Origin: Vibrio plantisponsor
Lineage (GTDB): Bacteria; Pseudomonadota; Gammaproteobacteria; Enterobacterales; Vibrionaceae
DNA: 64,000 nt
Direction: 5' to 3'
Assembly: GCF_013041605.1 (NCBI RefSeq)
Contig: NZ_JABEQC010000007.1
Location: 186,001-250,000, forward strand
Made by a program: the position numbers and the translations under genes. Every line of letters begins with the position of its first letter. Within the stretch, counting starts at the first letter, position 1. The notes beneath the pieces are model-generated. The model did not search any database. It saw only the letters and a program-made list of their open reading frames with translations, and was not told the DNA's origin. Positions 8,262 to 16,668 of this stretch are shown in pieces.

Positions 8262-9968
8262 CTATTCGGCAAAGCCAGACTCAAATTCAGGCTTAACCCA
8301 TACCTGACTAAAATCAAACCAGCCTAAAGCGTTACATTTAGCATTCTGTAACGAACCACACTGGTCTTTGCTAACCCCCAACCAACAGTGAAACATCGGA
8401 ATAACCTGTCGTGATTCGACAAGAGACTTACCGATTTCTTTGCCCGGAAAGCTAGATCGTGATTCAGCACGCCATTGATCGATCAAAGCAGACCATCGGC
8501 GGAAATCATCTGGCCGACTCAAGTGTTCAATATCAGAGTCATTGAGAAGCCATCCGGCTAAAGCATCATCTCTATGGCTAGCAATCCCCATCGGCTTAAT
8601 CCAAATATCTACTTCGCTAGCATTTTCAACCGTGAGCTCATATTTGATGAAATCAACGCCGATTCCGTCTTCTTTGAGAAGTTGTTCGATGGCTTTAGCA
8701 ATCATAGGAAAGGTTGGGTGCTGTGCATGATAAGCAACAGTAAGTCGTTTAGGTTCACTTGGTGTGACACTGTGACTTATAGGCACTTGATGATACCAGC
8801 CGGGTTTCAGACCGTGCGCAGGTAATACTCCTAACTCGACAATGTTTTGTTCAGGCATCAACTTAAACAAATTCATTGCGCTAAGCTTGTGGCACAAGTA
8901 TTCAGCCCACGTTTCATCTGCAGCGATACCGTGGCGACGGTTAAGCAGTAAATAGGTGCATCCTGGGTCCAAATCCACATCTTCAGTGGATGAGCCTCTT
9001 TTGTTCTTAACAGGATTAGAAAGGCTGGGAAATACCATTGAAGAATGCGTTTCATCAATCACCCATACCTCAACGCGATCGAGCAAGGGACGAAAGCCGA
9101 AATAGTTGTCAAAAGCTTGCAGAACAAGTCGTTTATCATCATTCAACACCACTTTGTACGGACCGGTACCAATCGGCAGCAAATCAAAGGATTCACCACG
9201 TTCCGATTCGGGTATTAGCACCTTTGCACAACATTCAGCTAACAGTAAAGGCAACCGAGTATCTGGTTTCTGTAACCAGATATCGACAATGCAGTCTGCT
9301 GGCGATTCAACTTTATCAATGTGGGAAAACAGATTAACGAAACGAAGATTCCATAAACTTCCTACAACCATCTCTGTCGTCAACAGATTCCCGTTGTGGA
9401 AACGAACACCGGGACGCAAGTAGAACCGCCAATGCTGAGGTGTAATAGATTGCCATGCATGAGCCAAATCAGGTTGCAACTGCTCTTCTTCGTCGAAGCG
9501 AGTCAAGCCACTGTATATTTGACGAGCGATATGTTGTTCTGAACGGCGCATCGGCTTTAGCGGATTCAGCATCGAAAGCGGACGATAGTAAGGAAGACGA
9601 ACAACCTGTAGCCCCTCTTGGTGTTGGACACCAAGATAGCTTTGAATAACTTGAGTTAACTTGCTGGCATCATGGTCAAGCACAGAGAAAGCTTGACCTA
9701 TCTTTCCTTCATCAAGGTATCTGCGAGCCAGATTTTCACTAACATCAGCCCTACTGCGCTTGAAGATGAGCTTGGATAGCTTTCCTCGCCCTGCCGCTGG
9801 GTGCCATTCGATCCAGCCTTCTTCTTCCATTTTATTAAGTACAATTCGCGCATTTCGGCGTGTACAAAACAAAATATCAACGACATCTTCTAGCTGAGCA
9901 TCAGCATCTTGACCATTGAAGTGCTCAAACAACGTTTCGAACTGAACTCTTAAGCGGGGGCTGCTCAT
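8262..9968 (-). CDS. SgrR-family transcriptional regulator with solute-binding domain
   Basis: A 568-residue SgrR-type protein. Residues 1-115 form a winged-helix DNA-binding domain (LEDVVDILFCTRRNARIVLNKMEEEGWIEW); about 160-560 are an extracytoplasmic-solute-binding family 5 domain without a signal peptide (LTRFDEEEQLQPDLAHAW; YLRPGVRFHNG; GTGPYKV). In E. coli SgrR (551) senses sugar-phosphate stress and activates the sRNA SgrS. No SgrS-like RNA is apparent upstream here, so the vibrio protein may control other genes. It leads the pair with the zinc-ribbon gene. Confidence 0.9.
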   Translation of the reverse strand: MSSPRLRVQFETLFEHFNGQDADAQLEDVVDILFCTRRNARIVLNKMEEEGWIEWHPAAGRGKLSKLIFKRSRADVSENLARRYLDEGKIGQAFSVLDHDASKLTQVIQSYLGVQHQEGLQVVRLPYYRPLSMLNPLKPMRRSEQHIARQIYSGLTRFDEEEQLQPDLAHAWQSITPQHWRFYLRPGVRFHNGNLLTTEMVVGSLWNLRFVNLFSHIDKVESPADCIVDIWLQKPDTRLPLLLAECCAKVLIPESERGESFDLLPIGTGPYKVVLNDDKRLVLQAFDNYFGFRPLLDRVEVWVIDETHSSMVFPSLSNPVKNKRGSSTEDVDLDPGCTYLLLNRRHGIAADETWAEYLCHKLSAMNLFKLMPEQNIVELGVLPAHGLKPGWYHQVPISHSVTPSEPKRLTVAYHAQHPTFPMIAKAIEQLLKEDGIGVDFIKYELTVENASEVDIWIKPMGIASHRDDALAGWLLNDSDIEHLSRPDDFRRWSALIDQWRAESRSSFPGKEIGKSLVESRQVIPMFHCWLGVSKDQCGSLQNAKCNALGWFDFSQVWVKPEFESGFAE

Positions 9969-10049
9969 AAAGAGGAAATCTCACATAACTCAAACTTGTA
10001 GTGAGTTTCCCTATTTTCATTTATTGATGCAAGTGAGTTGATAATAATT

Positions 10050-10283
10050 TTAGTGAATAGAACAACCTAAACATTCTGCCAGTTGTTCCAACTGTGTTTG
10101 ATTATCCAGTTTCATTGACCATTTAGCTTCACTGCAATTCACCACGATGACATTTGCGCCATTGCCCATCAGTTGAACCGCATCCGCGTTCGCTTGCAAA
10201 GTGACTCGATGCTCTCCCTCTAGACGAATAACAATTTCGTGCTGAGTGGCGATAATTTTGCCGTATTTAAATTCAATAACCAT
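10050..10283 (-). CDS. DUF3389-like small protein
   Basis: A 77-residue protein that appears mainly beta-structured (MVIEFKYGKIIATQHEIVIRL), ending in LAECLGCSIH with two Cys. It resembles the Vibrio family DUF3389, judged from pattern memory only. Its ATG directly follows the TAG of the thioesterase gene, so the two are coupled. No signal peptide, no membrane segment, function unknown. Confidence 0.75.
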   Translation of the reverse strand: MVIEFKYGKIIATQHEIVIRLEGEHRVTLQANADAVQLMGNGANVIVVNCSEAKWSMKLDNQTQLEQLAECLGCSIH

Positions 10284-10736
10284 CTATTCCTCTGTACGCA
10301 ATTGCTGGCGTTCATTGCGCTTTTTCTTTACCGCAATAGTCAGGCGGCTTGTACAAACTAAACGTTCGCGCTCATCGGTAATATTGATTTGCCAGACTTG
10401 GGTTGAAACACCAATATGCACTGGATGAGCAGTGCCGATAACCTGCCCTGAACGCATAGAACGAATATGGTTTGCGTTGATGTCTAAACCGACGCAGTAA
10501 CTCTCGTCATCCACTGCGAAGTTTGCAGCAACTGAACCTAAAGTTTCAGCTAAGACGACGGATGCGCCACCATGCAACATGCCTAAAGGTTGATGAGTAA
10601 AATGACAAACGGGCATGGTTGCGGTAACCGTATTCTCAGTAAAAGCGGTATACACAATGTTGAGATGTTCCATTAGCGTATTTTTGTTGCTTGCATTGAG
10701 GATCTCTAAGCTTATTGGTTTCTTCCATATTTCCAT
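10284..10736 (-). CDS. Hotdog-fold acyl-CoA thioesterase (YdiI/EntH-like)
   Basis: A 150-residue hotdog thioesterase of the PaaI/YdiI type, which hydrolyses acyl- or aryl-CoA thioesters such as 1,4-dihydroxy-2-naphthoyl-CoA in menaquinone synthesis. The signature H-P-x-G-x-x-H-G-G-x-x-x-x-x-A-E appears as HQPLGMLHGGASVVLAE (about residues 48-64), with the catalytic Glu at its end, and a later GLDINANHIRSMRSG strand. It is followed immediately by the DUF3389-like gene. The natural substrate cannot be read from sequence. Confidence 0.88.
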   Translation of the reverse strand: MEIWKKPISLEILNASNKNTLMEHLNIVYTAFTENTVTATMPVCHFTHQPLGMLHGGASVVLAETLGSVAANFAVDDESYCVGLDINANHIRSMRSGQVIGTAHPVHIGVSTQVWQINITDERERLVCTSRLTIAVKKKRNERQQLRTEE

Positions 10737-10757
10737 CGTAACGCCCTGAATCGATTT

Positions 10758-10809
10758 AAAGATTTAGTATTGTAGTGGTAAAGATTTAGTATTGTAGTGG
10801 TAAAGATTT
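10758..10809. repeat. 22-bp tandem repeat in a divergent promoter region
   Basis: AAAGATTTAGTATTGTAGTGGT occurs twice head to tail (10758-10779, 10780-10801) and a third partial copy, AAAGATTT, follows at 10802-10809. It lies between the divergent thioesterase and M48 protease genes, where copy-number change would alter promoter spacing. Confidence 0.9.
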
Positions 10810-10852
10810 GGATTGATACTATAACCCTATTATTTATGACTGGGAACGAACG

Positions 10853-11644
10853 ATGAATAAGATAATAAAAGCTTCCTTGCTCTTTACCTCGCTCGGTTTA
10901 GCCGCTTGTAGCTCGTCTCCTACTGGACGAAATCAATTGATCCTTTTTTCTGATCAAGATATGAGCAGTTTGGGAGCAAAGTCATTCGAACAAATGAAAA
11001 CCGATACACCTATAAGCAAAGATGCTAAAACCAATGCTTATGTACAGTGTGTGGCGAATACCATAACCGCTTATGTGCCGAAACAACCAAACTTTTCTCA
11101 ATGGGAAGTGGTGGTTTTTGACAGTGACCAAGTGAATGCTTTTGCTCTACCTGGGGGCAAAATAGGTGTCTACACAGGGTTATTGAAAGTAGCGGTTAAT
11201 CAGGATCAGTTGGCTACAGTTATAGGTCATGAAGTTGCCCATGTCCTCGCCGACCATAGCAACGAGCGTCTGTCACAATCACAGCTCGCTAATGCGGGAC
11301 TGCAGATTACCGATATTGCACTTGGTGCTTCTGAGTACTCTCAATACCGTGGATTAACTATGGCTGCGCTTGGTGTTGGGGTTCAATATGGCGTTTTACT
11401 TCCTTATGGAAGAACGCAAGAATCTGAAGCCGATGTGGTTGGTTTAGAACTGATGTCTAAAGCTGGTTTTGATCCGAAACAGAGTATTGATTTGTGGAAA
11501 AACATGGCAAAAGCTTCAGGTGGAAGCTCCCCTCCTGAATTGCTGTCTACTCACCCATCACACAGCACTCGAATTCAAGAGTTGGCGAATAAAATCCAAA
11601 CCTTACCCGCAAGCAGCGCTAAGCGTCCAAATTGCCAAATATAG
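10853..11644 (+). CDS. M48-family zinc metalloprotease, lipoprotein
   Basis: A 263-residue envelope protease similar to LoiP/YcaL. The signal peptide ends in a lipobox (LGLAACSSSP; lipidated Cys near residue 20). The zinc site is GHEVAHVLADH (HExxH, about residues 123-133) with the third ligand in ESEADVVGLELM. Family members degrade misfolded envelope proteins. The ATG follows GGGAACG at good spacing. It is monocistronic, with a terminator just after the stop. Confidence 0.9.
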   Translation: MNKIIKASLLFTSLGLAACSSSPTGRNQLILFSDQDMSSLGAKSFEQMKTDTPISKDAKTNAYVQCVANTITAYVPKQPNFSQWEVVVFDSDQVNAFALPGGKIGVYTGLLKVAVNQDQLATVIGHEVAHVLADHSNERLSQSQLANAGLQITDIALGASEYSQYRGLTMAALGVGVQYGVLLPYGRTQESEADVVGLELMSKAGFDPKQSIDLWKNMAKASGGSSPPELLSTHPSHSTRIQELANKIQTLPASSAKRPNCQI

Positions 11645-11645
11645 A

Positions 11646-11667
11646 AAAGGGAGCAGATGCTCCCTTT
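11646..11667. terminator. Terminator between convergent protease genes
   Basis: AAAGGGAGCA and TGCTCCCTTT form a perfect 10-bp stem with a 2-base centre, one base after the M48 stop. The A- and T-rich ends allow it to work for both the M48 gene and the convergent M50 gene. Confidence 0.75.
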
Positions 11668-11700
11668 CTGATATAAGTTCTAAAACCATTTCCCCAAGCT

Positions 11701-12783
11701 TTATGTTCCAAGTATCAATAGTGGCAAGCTGAGCAAGGTATCACCAGTAGAGGCAAAGCCCACAATAATACTGATTAAGCCTATCAATAATCCTATATAC
11801 CAAACTGAGGAAACCATCTGTCCATATCTATTTAAAGGTAATAGATGGCTGTGATGCCTGTGTTTCCACTCGAAAACTAAATCCAGTGAACCCATGATAA
11901 GCAGGAATCCAAGCAGGGTCAGTCCCAATGCATAGCTAAGCGCGATACCGCCAATAATGGCTACGATACAAATCAGCATCCCCACTCGGCTATTCATCGA
12001 AAAGCTGATGCTCTTTAATACGTGCCCGCCATCTAAGGGTAGTATAGGCAAAAGATTAAACAGGTTTAAGAACGCGTTAAACACCGCAAGGGCAGCCCAT
12101 AGCTGACTTCCTGTTATCCAATAGATGACTATCAAAATCAGCGACAGTATGAAACCAAAACAAGGCCCCATAATCGAGATAACCACATCTTGCCAACGCG
12201 TGTTTATCTTTTCGTCACTCAGTGCAAGTCCACCCAAAAACGGAACTAAATAAATCCCTTTTGTACGCATACCGAAATACTTCATTGCCTTTACATGCCC
12301 ATATTCATGGAACACTAAGCAAAGGATTAAAGCTAAAGCAAACTGATAAGAGAACAACCACGAGTATGCAGCAAGGCTTGCTGAAGCAAGCACAACTTTA
12401 ATCAGCTTGGCACTTTTCAGAGCTTTCATACCAAGCGATACGATCCCAATCAGACTAAAACGTTTTTCAGCAGGTGGAGGCGTGAATGGAACCTGGCGTT
12501 CGATGTCCTTTTCCGTTCGGGCGTTCTCTTCAACAAGTTGATCATCGACCAATACTCGATAGGTAAGGCTAAAAGGTTGCCATGTTAAGTCCACTTCAAG
12601 CCGACATTCAATGACCTGTTCTCCGCTTTGTAGCTTGAAGTTGTGATTGATTATGCTCGAATCATCAACTTGGGCTTCCCGTTGTGAGACCAAGGTATTG
12701 TTCCAATACAATTGCTGCCATCCAGCCATAGAGCCTTCAAGACGAAGCGGGTGACCGAGTAATTCCGTGCTTAATAGTTCCAC
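11701..12783 (-). CDS. Site-2-protease-family (M50) membrane metalloprotease
   Basis: A 360-residue protein. Residues 1-110 are soluble and beta-rich; from about 125 on there are several membrane helices. The zinc site is LVFHEYGHVKAMKYFG (HExxH, about residues 160-170) and the second motif is NLLPILPLDGGH (about 243-254), typical of intramembrane proteases. The start codon is GTG. No PDZ domain is evident, and it is not RseP. It could cut a membrane-held regulator or act in housekeeping; its substrate is unknown. Confidence 0.87.
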   Translation of the reverse strand: MELLSTELLGHPLRLEGSMAGWQQLYWNNTLVSQREAQVDDSSIINHNFKLQSGEQVIECRLEVDLTWQPFSLTYRVLVDDQLVEENARTEKDIERQVPFTPPPAEKRFSLIGIVSLGMKALKSAKLIKVVLASASLAAYSWLFSYQFALALILCLVFHEYGHVKAMKYFGMRTKGIYLVPFLGGLALSDEKINTRWQDVVISIMGPCFGFILSLILIVIYWITGSQLWAALAVFNAFLNLFNLLPILPLDGGHVLKSISFSMNSRVGMLICIVAIIGGIALSYALGLTLLGFLLIMGSLDLVFEWKHRHHSHLLPLNRYGQMVSSVWYIGLLIGLISIIVGFASTGDTLLSLPLLILGT

Positions 12784-12953
12784 AAATCTGTTCTACTCTT
12801 AGTTTAACTTGGAGCGCGATTATGCCATTTGTAAGATAAACGTAAAACTATAGGTTATATGTCTCTGATATTTGTAGATTGAATCAATAACCCTTTAAAT
12901 CCTGTGCATAAAGTGGATAATACGCCCTCACGAAATTTATAAAGGTGGGTAAT

Positions 12954-13520
12954 ATGTCTACTGAAGCAACTTTGCTTGAACGCTGCGAATCTAAATGTGA
13001 GCTATGCTCTGCTGAAACTTCTTTAACTCCGTTTGTGGTTGCACCACATACACAAGTTACCGTAGATCACTCTGTGATGCTTTGCGAAACTTGTAAGAGT
13101 CAAATCGAAGATCCAGAAACAGCAGATGCAAATCACTGGCGTTGTCTGAATGACAGTATGTGGAGCCAAGTTCCACCTGTACAAGTGCTAGCATGGCGTC
13201 AGCTAAAGCGTCTTACCGCGACTGAAGGCTGGGCACAAGATCTTCTAGACATGATGTACATGGAAGAAGAAATCGCAAACTGGGCTGCAATCGGCATGGA
13301 CGATGACGCAGAAAAACCACGCGATGTAAACGGCGTAGAGCTTAAGAAAGGTGACGACGTAACAATCATTAAAGACCTACCTATTAAAGGTTCATCTCAA
13401 GTGATTAAGCAAGGTACAGTGGTACGTGGTATTAGCTTAGCTGACGATCCTAAACTGATTTCAGGTAAAGCGAATGGCCAGTCAATGTACATTATTGCTG
13501 AGTACTGCCGTAAAAAATAA
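12954..13520 (+). CDS. PhnA/YjdM-family zinc-ribbon protein
   Basis: A 188-residue PhnA-domain protein. The N-terminal zinc ribbon has CELC and CETC pairs within the first 45 residues; the C-terminal SH3-like domain contains DVNGVELKKGDDVTIIKDLPI and ends MYIIAEYCRKK. The in-frame GTG at 12945 is possible, but the ATG at 12954 is better placed after AAGGTGGG. Despite the name, PhnA-type proteins are not proven to act in phosphonate use. It is longer than E. coli YjdM (111) because of a helical middle section. Its own terminator follows. Confidence 0.88.
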   Translation: MSTEATLLERCESKCELCSAETSLTPFVVAPHTQVTVDHSVMLCETCKSQIEDPETADANHWRCLNDSMWSQVPPVQVLAWRQLKRLTATEGWAQDLLDMMYMEEEIANWAAIGMDDDAEKPRDVNGVELKKGDDVTIIKDLPIKGSSQVIKQGTVVRGISLADDPKLISGKANGQSMYIIAEYCRKK

Positions 13521-13595
13521 TGCCTGATGTTGCTTGTGAAATCGCTGATATTTACGCAGCCATTTCACAAGCCACGCATTGCAGATGTTGAGAGC

Positions 13596-13632
13596 AAAAA
13601 AGCCGAAGACTCTAAGAGTTTTCGGCTTTTTA
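13596..13632. terminator. Bidirectional terminator after phnA
   Basis: AAAAAGCCGAA... pairs with ...TTTTCGGCTTTTT to form a long stem with A-run and T-run flanks. It serves phnA on the plus strand and the small convergent gene ending at 13649 on the minus strand. Confidence 0.85.
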
Positions 13633-13648
13633 ATTCGTACGCATTTGA

Positions 13649-13840
13649 TTAACGCTGCAGACCAATATCACGTTGGATATGGTTAGACAAATCAGCACTG
13701 TAGTAATGAGCTGCTGGTTTGTTGTCTACAAACAAAATATCAATCAGATGAGCAATCAATCCTTTGAAGTTAACCGCATAGGTTTTTTTATCCTTAGAGG
13801 TGGTCGTTGTTACACTACCCATATACATTGCTTGTGCCAT
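13649..13840 (-). CDS. Small uncharacterised protein (63 aa)
   Basis: The chosen ATG at 13840 follows GAGAGG at good spacing and gives a 63-residue protein starting MAQAMYMGSVTTTTSKDKK. A longer upstream reading is possible but lacks a ribosome site. The middle is moderately hydrophobic (FKGLIAHLIDILFVDNKPA) but not a clear membrane helix; the C-terminus is HIQRDIGLQR. It shares a terminator with phnA. I do not recognise the family. Confidence 0.7.
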   Translation of the reverse strand: MAQAMYMGSVTTTTSKDKKTYAVNFKGLIAHLIDILFVDNKPAAHYYSADLSNHIQRDIGLQR

Positions 13841-14346
13841 GATAGCCTCTCTTAATAAATCCGGTAACTTTCTGTATTTGCAGCAATGATAGGTAATAAT
13901 TTGCGGGTTAAAAAATGACAAAATTTGGAATTTCAGATTAGATATTCTAATGAAACAACCTGTTTACATAGCTAAAAATATCAAATCAAATTACGCGACT
14001 AAAAAACCACCAGCTCAACACATGTGTGCATAATTATTCTTAAAACAACTGCGATTTAAAGTTTTTATACAGTTTGTTAACAAATAAAATATTTAATATT
14101 TTGCCAACTCTATCCCAGAACTTCACTACGTAGTACACACTGTAAGACATCCCCTATTCCGCTGATTTTACGTGAATTAGCTCATTTTCATCTTATGTCA
14201 TCTGTTTTATTTCTGAACGCATACGCCACAGTCATTGTTACTTGGAGAACAAGCAGCGAAAAATATGTCGGAAATTCGTACGAGGTACCGACCAACATTT
14301 ACACACCAGCAAAAAGCATAATGAAAGAGTGTGCTTGATTGGGTTA

Positions 14347-14358
14347 GATAAATTTATC
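14347..14358. promoter_or_regulatory. LuxR/HapR-type quorum-sensing site core
   Basis: GATAAATTTATC is a perfect 12-bp palindrome identical to the core of the Vibrio LuxR/HapR consensus (TTATTGATAAATTTATCAATAA); the flanks match only partly. It lies in the gene-free stretch 13841-14508, about 95 bases before a strong terminator. Chance occurrence in AT-rich DNA is possible. Confidence 0.4.
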
Positions 14359-14369
14359 GATCATGCCCA

Positions 14370-14487
14370 GAAAAATAAAGAGTAATGAATGAAGCCAGGT
14401 AATGCGAAAATTTCATTCCTTACTGCTTTTAGCGTCCAGTTTGAGGATCAAAAAAGGAGCCTGTAATAGCTCCTTCTTTTTTTATTG
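14370..14487 (+). ncRNA. Candidate small RNA (boundaries approximate)
   Basis: The stretch 13841-14508 has no convincing gene, yet its plus strand ends in a good intrinsic terminator (GGAGC/GCTCC followed by TTCTTTTTTT). Before it, AGGTAATG and CATTCCT can form an imperfect hairpin (about 14397-14420), followed by an unpaired stretch. This is the layout of an Hfq-type sRNA. The LuxR-like site lies just upstream. The terminator also serves the small gene on the minus strand, so the sRNA call is tentative. Confidence 0.3.
14450..14483. terminator. Symmetric terminator hairpin
   Basis: AAGGAGC (14454-14460) and GCTCCTT (14469-14475) pair around an 8-base loop, with an A-run on the left and a T-run on the right. 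It can terminate in both directions: the 31-codon gene ending at 14509 on the minus strand and any RNA entering on the plus strand. Confidence 0.8.
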
Positions 14488-14508
14488 CCTTTAACAACGA
14501 GGCAAAAT

Positions 14509-14604
14509 TTAAAATCCAGCAATGGGTAATAAGTATACTAACGCGGACCACGCACCTATCCAACCAACCACAACTGCTGTATCAAGCCAGTCTTGAAACC
14601 ACAT
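14509..14604 (-). CDS. 31-residue single-pass membrane peptide
   Basis: An ORF of 31 codons with a strong ribosome-binding site (AAAGGGGGAAAC before ATG). The peptide starts MWFQDWLDTAVVVGWIGAW and ends YLLPIAGF: a Trp-rich amphipathic start and a hydrophobic helix that could span the membrane. It is followed by the symmetric terminator at 14450-14483. It is upstream of nothing obvious on its strand and probably monocistronic. Not recognised. Confidence 0.65.
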   Translation of the reverse strand: MWFQDWLDTAVVVGWIGAWSALVYLLPIAGF

Positions 14605-14673
14605 GTTTCCCCCTTTCCTTCTCGTATCTTGAGAAATAAAGACTGAAACTTAATCAGCAAGCATTATGCCATG

Positions 14674-16419
14674 TTATTCGTTATGGCTATGTAACTGCTC
14701 TACTGGTCGGTTGTTTAGTAACTCTGGCTGAGCAGACAGTAAGCTAATAAAGGCGTCAGCCATAGAAACATTACTGACGTAACCCTCACCTTTCATTGCG
14801 ATTATTGCATCATAGCCTTCTTTACCTTTCATCGTATAAGCAGATGAAGTTCCGCAATAAACTGTCTCATTTTCAACAGGTTGCCATTGGTCATCAATAC
14901 AGATCTTTAAGTCTTTGATGCGTTCACCAAAAGGTTTATCTGCGTGATAACGATAGCTTAAGTTGTGTGTATAGGGGTAACTTCCCGAGCCAGTGCCATC
15001 AACACCGTTGTTTATTGCGTTATTAATTGCGCCTTCAAGTGTGAGTGCAATTGTTTTTCCTTTCACAGAATAAACACCAATCGGCACGGCAAACGGCAAT
15101 AACTTTCCTGCTATATCGGCAACCGAGAGTTTGCCCGGTTGGATGGAGGTTCTTACACCTCCAGCGTTGTGAATAGCAAACTGCACTTGATGTCCACGCT
15201 CACGCATAGCATGTACAAATGACTGCGCGACTAAGGGCGCGAGTTCACTTGGGCCATTTTCATCGGGCACACGTACATGTCTCAACGAGTTATGAGCTTC
15301 CGCGATCATCTGAGTCTGAAGCTCTCTGACTCTAGGTATATATTTGTTGATCAAAATGCCCTGTACATCAGGATCTTTTTTACAAACCACCACATTTGGA
15401 TGATTGTTTACGTATTCGCAAGCTTCTAGGTGCGCACCATCGCTTCCCGCTTCACTCATACTTGCATCAATGAACAGACGACGCCCTAGCAGCAGCTCAT
15501 TGCGACCTTCGAAACTAATGACATTACCTTGATCATCAAAATCAATTTGGCAATGTCCCAGCGCTAACGCATACAAACCAGATTGAACAACATATGTGTT
15601 GTTAATGCGTTGGCCATACTCTTCTTGAGTTTCTAACCCTAAAGCGCTGAAATCGCCCTGTAGTACATGGCTGTGACCACCAACGATGACGCTAATACCA
15701 TTCACTTGTCGTGCAAGTTCTTTGTCTGCGTCATATCCCAGGTGGCTCAACAGGATAATTTTGTTGATACCCGCCTTATGTATTTGTTCGACCGTATTCT
15801 TTGCTGTTTCTAATGCATTCAAAAACGGCGTATCGCTATCAGGGTTTGCGATATCAACCATTTTGTCTAATGAAAGACCGAAGATAGCGATGTCGCTACC
15901 ATTTACATTTTTGGTTATCCAATTGGCACAACCCAATGTTGGATTAAACGATTTTACCGATTCGTTATCTGATAAGCGATGTTGCTTGTTTGGACGCTCA
16001 TTGGAAAGATCCCAGTTTCCGCACAGCAGAGGAAAGTTGGTACGCTTGGCAAAGATAGCGACCGGTTCATTCCCCATATCAAGTTCATGGTTACCTAATG
16101 CCATTGCGTCTAAGCCAATTGCGTTCAGCATGTCCGCGTTCGCCTTTCCTTTAAATAAGGAAAAGTACAAAGTACCTTGAAAGCAGTCTCCTGCATGCAA
16201 AAAGATAAAACCCTTTTCCATACGGCGTGCATCTTCGCGTAATTGCTGGACTCGTGTTGCAATACGAGCAAATCCACCAGCACTAACGAAAGGCGTGAGT
16301 GTCTTACCATTGATATCTAAAGTTAACTGTAATGACGTAGGTTCAAAATAAGAATGGGTATCGTTGATATGTGCCAGAGTGATTGACGTTACTTTTTTCG
16401 TGTCTTTTCTATTTTTCAT
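14674..16419 (-). CDS. 5'-nucleotidase / UshA-family metallophosphatase
   Basis: A 581-residue enzyme with the N-terminal metallophosphoesterase domain (TLAHINDTHSYFEP at the start; FLHAGDCFQG; ALGNHELDMG; ILLSHLGYDAD; VIVGGHSHVLQG give the metal ligands) and the C-terminal 5'-nucleotidase domain (QFAIHNAGGVRTSI; GSGSYP). Such proteins hydrolyse nucleotides or UDP-sugars in the periplasm, but no signal peptide is visible: residues before TLAHINDTH are basic and polar, so it may be cytoplasmic. The GTG eight codons upstream is possible; the ATG at 16419 is preferred. Substrate not predictable. Confidence 0.87.
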   Translation of the reverse strand: MKNRKDTKKVTSITLAHINDTHSYFEPTSLQLTLDINGKTLTPFVSAGGFARIATRVQQLREDARRMEKGFIFLHAGDCFQGTLYFSLFKGKANADMLNAIGLDAMALGNHELDMGNEPVAIFAKRTNFPLLCGNWDLSNERPNKQHRLSDNESVKSFNPTLGCANWITKNVNGSDIAIFGLSLDKMVDIANPDSDTPFLNALETAKNTVEQIHKAGINKIILLSHLGYDADKELARQVNGISVIVGGHSHVLQGDFSALGLETQEEYGQRINNTYVVQSGLYALALGHCQIDFDDQGNVISFEGRNELLLGRRLFIDASMSEAGSDGAHLEACEYVNNHPNVVVCKKDPDVQGILINKYIPRVRELQTQMIAEAHNSLRHVRVPDENGPSELAPLVAQSFVHAMRERGHQVQFAIHNAGGVRTSIQPGKLSVADIAGKLLPFAVPIGVYSVKGKTIALTLEGAINNAINNGVDGTGSGSYPYTHNLSYRYHADKPFGERIKDLKICIDDQWQPVENETVYCGTSSAYTMKGKEGYDAIIAMKGEGYVSNVSMADAFISLLSAQPELLNNRPVEQLHSHNE

Positions 16420-16668
16420 ATTGTGTGTTCTCTTTACTTTCACTCTAATCCTAGCGCACAGATCATGACAGATTCGTGATAGTAATGAAACGATAATGCA
16501 AAGAAAGTTAGGAAGTTTGACATCAGTTACATCGCTTGATTTATCGACACTTAAACAGGTTATAAGGTTTATGTGAGGTAACCGTCTGCTTATATTGCAG
16601 TTTTACATTATGCTTAAATAAAAATCATAAATAGCCTCTTTTGTATCCGAGGCATGAGGAGTTGGCCG

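Noticed and set aside
9969..10049. SgrS-like small RNA upstream of the SgrR-like gene
   Set aside because: The 81 bases between the genes hold no terminator hairpin with T-run and no room for a typical SgrS.
14265..14321. 18-codon plus-strand ORF in the gene-free stretch
   Set aside because: The purine stretch is too far from the ATG and the product shows no recognisable feature.
15686..16180. 164-codon plus-strand frame
   Set aside because: Antisense to the 5'-nucleotidase gene, whose metal motifs fall in the same bases; no ribosome site and no recognisable domain.
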